23,395 nt of DNA, taken from assembly GCA_037134755.1 (NCBI GenBank), contig JBAXLO010000053.1, positions 1 to 23,395 on the forward strand, given 5' to 3'. The DNA comes from JBAXLO01 sp037134755. Its GTDB lineage: Bacteria > Bacteroidota > Bacteroidia > Bacteroidales > JACABE01. The position numbers and the translations under genes are program-made. Under the pieces are notes generated by a model. The model was not told where the DNA came from. It made no database searches and saw only the letters and a list, made by a program, of their open reading frames with translations. Shown in pieces: positions 15,738 to 23,395 of this stretch. Positions within the stretch are counted from its first letter, which is position 1. Each line of letters opens with the position of its first letter.

Positions 15738-17462
15738 TTGGAAGATTTGTTATTATCAATAAAAAGCCTTACTGTCGAATTCAAATCAGAAGGGATACTA
15801 AACAAAGCAGTTGATAATATATCATTTGATTTAGAAAAAGGAAAGACATTAGGGATAGTTGGAGAATCAGGCTCCGGTAAATCAGTTACATCATTAGCTA
15901 TAATGCAGTTGTTAAGCTGTCCGCCTGCATTAATATCTTCAGGAGAAATAGTATTTAAACGTAAAGATGGTTCAGATCAGGATTTATTATTATTGAATGA
16001 TAAAGCCATGAGAAGCTATCGTGGCAACGAAATAGCGATGATCTTTCAGGAACCTATGACTTCTCTTAACCCTGTTTATAAGTGTGGTAAACAAGTTATG
16101 GAGATCATTTTAATTCATCAAAAGATAAATAAAAAAGAAGCAAAACAAAAAACAATTGATTTGTTTAATGAAGTATTGCTTCCTGATCCTGAAGCTGTAT
16201 TTAATAAATATCCCCACGAGCTTTCGGGTGGACAAAAGCAAAGAGTGATGATTGCTATGGCGATATCATGCAATCCTTCCTTATTAATAGCTGACGAGCC
16301 CACAACAGCATTAGATGTTACAGTTCAGAAAACTATCTTAGAATTATTAAAGAAACTTCAGCAGAAACATGGTATGTCTATTATGTTTATCACGCATGAC
16401 TTAGGGGTAGTTGCAGGCATTGCCGATGAAGTTGCAGTAATGTATAAGGGTAAAATAGTAGAGCAAAATACAGTTGAAAATATCTTTAAACAACCACAGC
16501 ACCCATATACTAAAGGTTTGCTTGCCTGCCGACCTAAATTAGAATATAGAGTTGAAGTGTTGCCAACTGTAAGCGATTTTGTTAATGTTAATGAAGAAGA
16601 TACAATCTTTAAAGAGAGAAGAGTAAATGATTCTGAAAGAATTAAGCAGCATCAGATTTTATATCAACAAACTCCTATATTAACAGTAAATAATATTAAC
16701 GTAGATTTTACAACTAAAAAGAACTTTTTTGGTAAGATTACCAAGACTTATAAGGCTGTTAATAATGTTAGTTTTAATGTTTTTGAAGGGGAGACTCTCG
16801 GTTTGGTTGGTGAATCGGGGTGTGGGAAGACTACTTTGGGCAGGACTATATTACAGTTGATTAAAGCATCCCACGGAAGTGTTATATATAAGGGAATTCC
16901 TCTTTCTGAGATTGATGCAAATCAATTGAGACATCTTAGGCAAAAGATTCAGATAATATTTCAGGATCCATATTCATCTTTAAATCCTCGTTTAACGATT
17001 GGTTCGGCGATTATTGAACCTATGAAGGTGCATAATATATTAGCAAACGATAAAGAAAGAAAAAATAAGGTTATTGAACTACTTGAGAGGGTTAATATGA
17101 ACGAATCTCAGTACAATCGTTATCCTCATGAGTTTTCCGGCGGACAAAGGCAAAGGATTTGCATAGCACGTGCCCTTGCTCTTAATCCTGAGCTTATTAT
17201 TTGCGATGAATCTGTATCTGCTCTGGATGTTTCGGTGCAGGCTCAGGTTCTTAATCTTTTAAATGAATTAAAGAAAGAGTTTAAGTTTACTTATATATTT
17301 ATTTCGCATGATCTTTCGGTAGTTAAGTTTATGTCCGACCGTATTATTGTGATGCAGAAAGGTGAGATAGTTGAAGCCGGTGACGCTGATAGTATTTATG
17401 CAAATCCACAATCGGATTATACGCGCAAGTTAATTGCATCTATTCCTCAACCAACATTTTAG
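15738..17462 (+). CDS. Fused double-ATPase ABC transporter component (DppD-DppF/YejF type)
   Basis: 574 residues hold two complete nucleotide-binding domains. The first has Walker A GESGSGKS (42-49), signature LSGGQ (162-166), Walker B LLIADE and an oligopeptide-type tail QHPYTKGLLACRPKL (254-268). The second has GESGCGKT (358-365), FSGGQ (466-470) and LIICDE with ESVSALD. This is the Dpp/Opp/Nik family pair joined head to tail, as in YejF, which powers import of peptides, nickel or related solutes. No permease or binding-protein gene is adjacent, so the membrane partner is encoded elsewhere. The start is TTG at 15738 (LEDLLLSIKSLTVEF, initiated with Met); no ATG exists in a suitable place and the N-terminus fits family length. 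It is spaced 6 bases from both neighbours. Confidence 0.92.
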   Translation: MEDLLLSIKSLTVEFKSEGILNKAVDNISFDLEKGKTLGIVGESGSGKSVTSLAIMQLLSCPPALISSGEIVFKRKDGSDQDLLLLNDKAMRSYRGNEIAMIFQEPMTSLNPVYKCGKQVMEIILIHQKINKKEAKQKTIDLFNEVLLPDPEAVFNKYPHELSGGQKQRVMIAMAISCNPSLLIADEPTTALDVTVQKTILELLKKLQQKHGMSIMFITHDLGVVAGIADEVAVMYKGKIVEQNTVENIFKQPQHPYTKGLLACRPKLEYRVEVLPTVSDFVNVNEEDTIFKERRVNDSERIKQHQILYQQTPILTVNNINVDFTTKKNFFGKITKTYKAVNNVSFNVFEGETLGLVGESGCGKTTLGRTILQLIKASHGSVIYKGIPLSEIDANQLRHLRQKIQIIFQDPYSSLNPRLTIGSAIIEPMKVHNILANDKERKNKVIELLERVNMNESQYNRYPHEFSGGQRQRICIARALALNPELIICDESVSALDVSVQAQVLNLLNELKKEFKFTYIFISHDLSVVKFMSDRIIVMQKGEIVEAGDADSIYANPQSDYTRKLIASIPQPTF

Positions 17463-17468
17463 ATAATA

Positions 17469-18173
17469 ATGTTTAAAGATCCTTTACAACATCTTTTTAG
17501 TATTAATAAACCTGATATTACAAATGTAAAGAGCATTACTTCGGGTGCACTTTGCCTTGCAGTAACTTTGAATAATAATAATATAGGTGTATGTGCTTCG
17601 TTGAATAATAAATTTGATGTTGATAAGATTGCATTAACTAATCCTGATTTTGCAAAGCCCGATCACAGGGCAGTGCTTATTGCTTATTACAATGCATATT
17701 ATAATTATGATCATCCCGCCAAGGGGAAAAATGATATAATGGAAGAGGTTGATTTTACTACTTTTAATAAGATAGTTATGATAGGCAACTTTCGTCCTTT
17801 GATCAGGAAGTTTAATGCTGAAGGGATTTCTTTAAATGTGTTTGATCTTGAAAATGATGATGCTTATCTTATAGATATAAAATTGCAAAAAGAATACATA
17901 CTTACAGCCGATGCCCTCATAGTAACAGCTACTACTCTGCTCAACAATACATTTAGTGATATAATAGCGCATACCAACGACAACTGCTTAGTATATATAT
18001 TAGGACCCTCAACGATTGTAAGCAAAGAGTTATTTAAGTTCAGGAATATCTCGAAAGTATTTGGGGCCGTGTTTACTGATGCAGCCAAAGTTATAAGTCT
18101 TATTGAAAGAGGTGGTAGCATCAAAGATTGCTTGTCGTATGGCAAAAAAGTAAGTATATCTTCATCTAAATAA
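17469..18173 (+). CDS. DUF364 / putative heavy-metal chelation domain protein
   Basis: A 234-residue soluble protein matching the DUF4213-DUF364 layout. A small N-terminal part (1-80) is followed by a Rossmann-like C-terminal domain with IVMIGNFRPLIRKF (102-115), LNVFDLE (122-128), ADALIVTATTLLNNTF (148-162), VYILGPSTIVSKELF (175-189) and a DAAKVISLIERGGSIKD end. The family is annotated as putative heavy-metal chelation from structural resemblance and often sits by metal or cobalamin transport genes; its reaction is unknown. Here it follows a Dpp/Nik-type ATPase by 6 bases, which would suit a nickel or other metal import module but does not prove one. Last gene of the five-gene unit. Confidence 0.75.
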   Translation: MFKDPLQHLFSINKPDITNVKSITSGALCLAVTLNNNNIGVCASLNNKFDVDKIALTNPDFAKPDHRAVLIAYYNAYYNYDHPAKGKNDIMEEVDFTTFNKIVMIGNFRPLIRKFNAEGISLNVFDLENDDAYLIDIKLQKEYILTADALIVTATTLLNNTFSDIIAHTNDNCLVYILGPSTIVSKELFKFRNISKVFGAVFTDAAKVISLIERGGSIKDCLSYGKKVSISSSK

Positions 18174-18544
18174 AAAACAATCTCATATATATTTTTTGAA
18201 TAGCTATTTCTTAATTACACTTCTTTATGTTTTTAATTAATTTACTGTAATTATATACTTTCACAAGGTTTTAAGAAAGATGCGAAGGGGTCGTACATCG
18301 TAGCGGATGGGTGTCGGAACTTTCCGTATGCATAAAATTAAAAACGAATAGGGTAATAACACTTTGCATATGGGTTAACACTTCTTGCAAATGGATAAAT
18401 ATAAATTGCAATCCTAATTTTTTACATCAAAATCAAAGTCTTATAATTGAATAAAGACAAAACATTTTGAATGAAATAGAATTATTAATGTTAATGGTGT
18501 AAATAGCGTGAAAACTATTTTTCCAATAATCTTTAAACTCAATT
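18174..18544. other. Convergent intergenic region with no gene
   Basis: It separates the rightward operon from the leftward T9SS gene. No convincing terminator is visible for either. A weak AATTACA / TGTAATT pair lies around 18214-18254. Bases 18281-18331 are noticeably richer in G+C than their surroundings and may be the remnant of a repeat. Two loose 19-base direct repeats starting TAACACTT lie at 18357 and 18376. Confidence 0.4.
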
Positions 18545-21500
18545 TTATTTAATTATAACTAACTTTTGATTGTATGATTTGCCATTTGCAGTTATGCGAA
18601 GGTTGTAAATGCCTTTATTAATAGTTTTGATATTAAGCGATTGTAATTTGATAGCAGTATTGATTGTAGTATTATAAACCAACTTACCAGTAAGGTCAAA
18701 TATTTCAACAGTAGCCATACCATCCATTAAATCATCGGGCATTATGTAGATTTTATCATTGGCCGGATTAGGGTAAACTTTGATAGTAAGAGCGTTTTCA
18801 ATATCCTGCCTATCAATTATTGCTTTAGGATGATACGTTTCTCTTATCATAATAGGATCAACACCTAAGATAACCCTCGCAGAAACTACAGCATCACCAC
18901 CTGTTAAAGTAGATTGATGCGCAATATCAACTAATGTTAAGGAATCGGCAGTACCTAAATATTGATTGTTAATAACCTTGTTGAGATAAATACGCGAAAT
19001 AGCAATGCGATTGCTTTCTATAGTATTTGTGCCTAAAAGTGAGGCGTTAAGATCTCTTGCTGCATTGTAATTATTTTCATCAATATATTTACCTATCTGA
19101 TAAAAACTACCACTATTACTATTTTTAGCAGCGGTATAATAACTCTGATAAACATTATCATCGCTTGTGCCAAGATTCATAAATGCAGGTGATTCTTCCA
19201 TAAGTTTGTATGCATATTCTTTAGCTTGGTAGCTAATTTCCTGCTCCATATCATAGTAATGTGTCTTTTCGTTTACTACATTCCCCATTAATTGATCCCT
19301 TTCAGTTAAGCTTGCAATTAGAAGTTCATCTGCAAGTTCTGTCGTATTCTTATCATCTGCGTAAAGCAAAGATTTAGACTGTGGAAATATATGACAAGAA
19401 GAGGCAGGTATGCCTTCAACTGCTTTAATATATGGATACAAAGTGTGTGATTTCAACAAGTAAGGGCTGAAGATATTATTAATGTCATTAGTAAGACCTC
19501 TATGATACCAATTAATGATGTTACTGGAGATACTATTGCCAGCCAAACGTCTATAAGCACTTGAATCGGAAACAGTAGGAATATCATACCAATAATTATC
19601 AGCAGAAGTATGCTTTATCAATTGATTGCTTAATGCAACCAAATCAAAATAGAAGCCATTCCAGCATTTATCAAAGTTATTACAATAGAATTGAGAACCT
19701 AACGAAACTCCTTTAATGTAAATACCATCACCCATTTTTATCATTTGGTTATTATAAACCAATGCATTTTTGATTGTATTTAAATACATACCAAATATCC
19801 TTTGGTGATAAGTAGCATCTGGCATTAAAGTGGATTGAAAAGTGTTTTCGAATAATTTGGCATAATTACAGTTATACATAGCAATACCATAATTATATAG
19901 CGTAGAAGGAGTAAATGTTGAATAAGTAATAATATTATCCTGTAAAATACAATGTTTGAGACCATAAAAAGCTCCATTGCAGTTACGCACGAGAATGCCC
20001 GAACGTGTATAACCGTTAACATCACCAATATAATTATAACTAACATCTAAAACTACAGTAGCGTTTGGATTTGTTTGCTCTGCAACAATATTATAATTGT
20101 GAAGATTATCAAGCGTATCATAATTAATTGTACTTTGATAATCATAATTATTCATGACAATTGAAGGGTTGTCGAAATCCTTTAAATGAACACCAATATG
20201 AGTAATGTCACCAAACAAATTGCCTATAACAGTCATTTGTGTGTGATAAGCATAAATAGCTGTATTGCTATTTTGCACAGTGCTCTTCTTTATAGAAACA
20301 GCATTAACTAATGGCATTAAAGGATGTGCTGCATCTAATTCGAGTTCAGTTTTACAAAACAACGCTGCTTCATTAGGCTCACTACCATTATATGAAGGAG
20401 CATTTAGGCTAGTATGATATATTGAATCAAAAGTATTGTTGACAATATATACCTGTGATTTGCGTGTTTTAATACCCCATTGCAAATGCGAATAACTATT
20501 AAGTTGTGTACTGTCACCTATATATAGGTTATAAACGGTGTCAACAATAATACCTGTTAAATGACTATTTGCATAATATCCAGGGAAGCTTGGGTTTTTG
20601 ATAAAATTAGTAGCTACAACAAAACCTTGATGCCCTGCCGGAGCAAATTTTAAACCATTAAATCTATATTGCCATGGAGGATTGTAATTGTGCACATACA
20701 AACTTACACTATCATTGATAAAATTAGTGGAAGTGATTTGATAATTGCCGCCATTTGAAGAGACCACAGCATTTTTAGCATCTCTGATTGTATCATTAAT
20801 CAATATAACTTTTGCAGTGTAATCATCTGTATAAAAACCATTCCATGGGCAATCGCAAGTCTGTCGGATATTACAATTAATAAATTCTAATGTTTTGCCC
20901 GGCTTTACATATATCTTAGCATTAGTACCTAATCTTATATTATGACAATTAGTAAATATAATATTCCTATCAATAGTAGTAATACCATTAAAAATAATAG
21001 TGTTATTATTGCTGATAATAAAAGAAGTGCTGTCAAAATAGTTTATGATTTGATTTGCTGTAAGCGAACTTAATTGAATAGGGTTATGTATACAGCTGTT
21101 TGGATCTAAGTACAATATGCCATGAAAAACATGACAGCCTCTGTAAATATCATAACCATCAACACTAACAGTGCCAGGCCCCATATAATTCCAATTTATG
21201 TTAGCAATATTAGCAGGAGAATTAGATATCATACTTGTTCCATTAGGAAGATGCCAAATAAAATTAACATAAGGTGTTAGCGTGTCGAAAGAAAAAGTTA
21301 CCAACGATTTGCATTCATCTGTCCATTTAGCTGTAAGGTTTAGTCGGGTAGGTGTAATTACGTGTATATAAAAGGTTCCTGAAGTCTGACAACCTCCTAC
21401 ATCTGTTATTACAGTATAACTTGTACTTCGGAAAGGCGAAACGGTAATAGTTGTAGTATCAGGATAAGCGCCCGGAGGATTGGAAGACCAAACGCAATTT

Positions 21501-22819
21501 GATGTTGTATTGCCATTTACAGAAGCTACAATGGTTGCTGATTGACCTAAACACAATGTGTAAGGGTTTGGAAGATTGAAATCAACAGGAATGATATAAA
21601 CAAAAAAGGAGCCGGTAGTTTGACATCCGTTTGCATCTGTAGTAACGGTATATGTTGTGCTTACTAATGGTGCAACTGTGATAGTTGGAGAATTTGAATA
21701 AATTACAGGATTCCCTAGTGGATTTGAAGACCAGTGACAATTTGATGTTGTATTTCCACTTACTGATGCTGTTATAGTAATTGATTGTCCTGAGCAGGCA
21801 GTAAAAGGAGATGGCATATTAAAAGTCACAGGAGTAGCTTGATTAACATTTACTGTTACACTTCCTGTATATTTACATCCATTAGCATCATAAGCTGTAA
21901 GAAAATAGGTAGTTGTTACGGTTGGTGTAACGGTAATACTTTTAGTGTACGAACTAAAACCTACCGAAGAAGTCCAAAGCTGATTCACAATATTAACTGT
22001 TGGTATCGTATCTGTTATAGTTATTGTTTGTCCTAAACAAATATTGGTAATTTCAGGATAATTAAACTTAACTTTAGGTTTTATAATTACTTTATCTATT
22101 AATAGTTCGCCGATTGTAGCATTTGTAGTTCCCATATTATCAACATCAGGATAAATAACTAACTTTTTTATCGAAGTATCGTTATACGAGAAAGTGATAG
22201 GACCTGCATTATGCCAATTACCGCCATCATATTCAATAAGTGATGAATCTATTTTAATAATATTGCTTGTAAAGCTAGGCTTTAAAGCATTATTAAGATT
22301 GTTGGGAGTAAAATCAGTTAGACTGATATGCAATGCAGTTTTACTATTATATGAATCGTTTGAAAGCTTTTTGTATGCATATGTAATTTCATAATCAACG
22401 TTTGGCACAAGTGTAGTAGCTAAATTCTGATAGATGCCCACACCGGTATATATTCCATTGATCCATTCCGCTTTTAAGTAGGCACTATTATTATAAGTCA
22501 TTCCATTAGCTGTAGTTATTGATGGTTTTCCCCATCCAGACTGCCATCCGTAAACTCTATTATAGTAAAAAGGAGCTACATCATTAGAAGCATTAAAAAC
22601 ATCAGGACTTAGACATTCAAATTCGCCATTTTTAATAAAATTGCACCTTTCATCACATGGAAAGAAATTCTTATTGATTGCAATATTTGTTGGTAAAGAG
22701 GAGTTATTTACAGAAATTACATCAATAGCAGTTTTTTTCTCCTGAGCATAAATACTACTTGTCAAACCTGTTATCATCAGTAGAGTGACTAGAGCAAATC
22801 TTCTAATTTGTTTTTTCAT
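18545..22819 (-). CDS. Large secreted T9SS type A cargo protein with Ig-like repeats and beta-helix
   Basis: A 1424-residue protein from the ATG at 22819 (MKKQIRRFALV). A TTG five codons upstream is in frame but would precede a standard signal peptide. After the signal (cleavage after IYA, about residue 25) comes a jelly-roll-like region (about 60-250, CNFIKNGEFECL). Three Ig/PKD-like repeats follow (about 255-487), each with C-G/S-GQ, TTY and NGC or GGC motifs. Next is a long asparagine- and tyrosine-rich stretch (about 570-1100) with rungs such as VSIKKSTVQNSNTAIYAY that suggest a right-handed parallel beta-helix. The last 80 residues are a T9SS type A sorting domain (VYPNPANDKIYI, VEIFDLTGKLVY, ending QKLVIIK). 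It should be exported by Sec, then secreted or anchored by T9SS. It may bind or cleave glycans, but no catalytic residues can be assigned. It is transcribed alone. Confidence 0.88.
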   Translation of the reverse strand: MKKQIRRFALVTLLMITGLTSSIYAQEKKTAIDVISVNNSSLPTNIAINKNFFPCDERCNFIKNGEFECLSPDVFNASNDVAPFYYNRVYGWQSGWGKPSITTANGMTYNNSAYLKAEWINGIYTGVGIYQNLATTLVPNVDYEITYAYKKLSNDSYNSKTALHISLTDFTPNNLNNALKPSFTSNIIKIDSSLIEYDGGNWHNAGPITFSYNDTSIKKLVIYPDVDNMGTTNATIGELLIDKVIIKPKVKFNYPEITNICLGQTITITDTIPTVNIVNQLWTSSVGFSSYTKSITVTPTVTTTYFLTAYDANGCKYTGSVTVNVNQATPVTFNMPSPFTACSGQSITITASVSGNTTSNCHWSSNPLGNPVIYSNSPTITVAPLVSTTYTVTTDANGCQTTGSFFVYIIPVDFNLPNPYTLCLGQSATIVASVNGNTTSNCVWSSNPPGAYPDTTTITVSPFRSTSYTVITDVGGCQTSGTFYIHVITPTRLNLTAKWTDECKSLVTFSFDTLTPYVNFIWHLPNGTSMISNSPANIANINWNYMGPGTVSVDGYDIYRGCHVFHGILYLDPNSCIHNPIQLSSLTANQIINYFDSTSFIISNNNTIIFNGITTIDRNIIFTNCHNIRLGTNAKIYVKPGKTLEFINCNIRQTCDCPWNGFYTDDYTAKVILINDTIRDAKNAVVSSNGGNYQITSTNFINDSVSLYVHNYNPPWQYRFNGLKFAPAGHQGFVVATNFIKNPSFPGYYANSHLTGIIVDTVYNLYIGDSTQLNSYSHLQWGIKTRKSQVYIVNNTFDSIYHTSLNAPSYNGSEPNEAALFCKTELELDAAHPLMPLVNAVSIKKSTVQNSNTAIYAYHTQMTVIGNLFGDITHIGVHLKDFDNPSIVMNNYDYQSTINYDTLDNLHNYNIVAEQTNPNATVVLDVSYNYIGDVNGYTRSGILVRNCNGAFYGLKHCILQDNIITYSTFTPSTLYNYGIAMYNCNYAKLFENTFQSTLMPDATYHQRIFGMYLNTIKNALVYNNQMIKMGDGIYIKGVSLGSQFYCNNFDKCWNGFYFDLVALSNQLIKHTSADNYWYDIPTVSDSSAYRRLAGNSISSNIINWYHRGLTNDINNIFSPYLLKSHTLYPYIKAVEGIPASSCHIFPQSKSLLYADDKNTTELADELLIASLTERDQLMGNVVNEKTHYYDMEQEISYQAKEYAYKLMEESPAFMNLGTSDDNVYQSYYTAAKNSNSGSFYQIGKYIDENNYNAARDLNASLLGTNTIESNRIAISRIYLNKVINNQYLGTADSLTLVDIAHQSTLTGGDAVVSARVILGVDPIMIRETYHPKAIIDRQDIENALTIKVYPNPANDKIYIMPDDLMDGMATVEIFDLTGKLVYNTTINTAIKLQSLNIKTINKGIYNLRITANGKSYNQKLVIIK

Positions 22820-23250
22820 ATTGGTTGCATTCAATTGTAGTAGTAAAATATTTTCTTAACTTAATTTCGTATATTAGTCTTAATGAACAATAGTATGTCT
22901 TTTGTGAATATAATTATTGCAATATTAAATAAAAATTTAAAACAATCATTAAGTTTTTGCAATATTACTATTAATTTTAGATTCAACTGTTATAATATTT
23001 CTAAAATTTGTTATGAAATTAGTAATTACATAAATCTATTTTTACTTATAGTATAACTAAATTTTTGTAAAATTGTTTGTTATTGAAAAAATAAACATTT
23101 GAAACCACTACTTTTAGTATGTTTTTTACAATATCAATACAGTTTTGTTCCTATTATATTAAGGTGTTGATTTAATTTTAATTTTATTAAAAAAGATTAA
23201 TACAATTGTGTTTTTTATCATTTAATTTGATAATATTTCTGTTTTTAAAA
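22820..23250. other. Very AT-rich upstream region of the T9SS gene
   Basis: No reading frame of merit is present. It should hold the promoter of the T9SS gene, reading leftward. The nearest -7-like sequence on the minus strand is TACTATTG at about 22888-22895, one base off consensus, which is too weak to call. Confidence 0.4.
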
Positions 23251-23288
23251 ATAAGAACTCTCGTAAGGATAATAACGAAAGCTCTTAT
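23247..23288 (-). terminator. Intrinsic terminator for a leftward gene beyond the right edge
   Basis: The arms 23251-23264 and 23275-23288 pair over 14 bp around a 10-base loop. The two imperfect positions are G-U wobbles in minus-strand RNA but A-C mismatches in plus-strand RNA, so the hairpin belongs to a leftward transcript. A run of five U (23251-23247) follows on that strand. Confidence 0.65.
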
Positions 23289-23337
23289 ATTTATATATTC
23301 TATAATTTCAAGCATATAGCAGTTATTTGTATCAATG

Positions 23338-23395
23338 TTACACTTATATACATACAAGTGACACATAGATGCATCCAAGTGTCACATATATACAT
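23338..23395. repeat. Start of a second 21-bp tandem repeat, cut by the window edge
   Basis: Units at 23338-23358, 23359-23379 and 23380-23395 (partial) share an A-C-A-C/T-rich head, CAT at positions 14-16 and an AAG tail. Units 2 and 3 also form GTGACAC / GTGTCAC, a perfect 7-bp inverted repeat. The period equals that of the array at 5510 but the sequence is unrelated. Confidence 0.6.

Noticed and set aside
18357..18394. Tandem repeat of 19 bases after the DUF364 gene
   Set aside because: Only two loosely matching copies exist, which is weak in AT-rich DNA.
22820..22834. TTG start five codons before the T9SS protein ATG
   Set aside because: The ATG at 22819 gives a textbook MKKQ signal peptide.

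Overview
The window looks like chromosomal DNA of an AT-rich member of the Bacteroidota, probably Bacteroidales or a close relative. The reasons are a type IX secretion (T9SS) cargo protein, a TonB-dependent receptor with a carboxypeptidase-regulatory-like N-terminus, a fused IcmF mutase, a GlsA/GlsB glycine-lipid gene pair, no Shine-Dalgarno sequences before the starts, and upstream boxes matching the Bacteroidota -7 consensus TAnnTTTG. I see no tRNA, 16S/23S rRNA, CRISPR array, transposase or phage gene.

Left part, minus strand (1-5187). Reading leftward: icmF (cobalamin-dependent acyl-CoA mutase with built-in G-protein chaperone), a short stretch resembling the 3' end of RNase P RNA, a small Cys/His-rich protein of the HYC_CC_PP type, and the N-terminal third of a TonB-dependent receptor that runs off the left edge. 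The last two look like a metal-handling pair. A 0.76 kb gap (5188-5949) follows, with a 12-unit 21-bp tandem repeat and a terminator facing the next operon.

Middle, minus strand (5950-9567). A tight four-gene operon reads SDR oxidoreductase, outer-membrane beta-barrel protein, family 2 glycosyltransferase, miaA, with gaps of 15, 6 and 0 bases. The glycosyltransferase carries an in-frame palindromic repeat near its C-terminus. The same repeat type recurs in the intergenic DNA after purL.

Centre, plus strand (9701-18173). purL is transcribed divergently from the SDR operon across a short palindromic control region. After it lie 1.35 kb of gene-free DNA with three kinds of repeat: a 46-bp hairpin, a 171-bp element with inverted ends, and a 12-unit array of 41-42 bp. 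Then comes a compact five-gene unit: glsA-like O-acyltransferase, glsB-like N-acyltransferase, engB/ysxC GTPase, a double-ATPase peptide/nickel-type ABC protein and a DUF364 protein. The first two genes plausibly make glycine (N-acyl amino acid) lipids. The others share the transcript but no obvious pathway.

Right part, minus strand (18545-22819). One 1424-residue secreted protein has a jelly-roll-like N-terminus, three Ig-like repeats, a probable beta-helix and a C-terminal T9SS sorting domain. The right edge is AT-rich, with a terminator for an off-window leftward gene and the start of another 21-bp tandem repeat. Gene functions are inferred from motifs read by eye. No database search was run.
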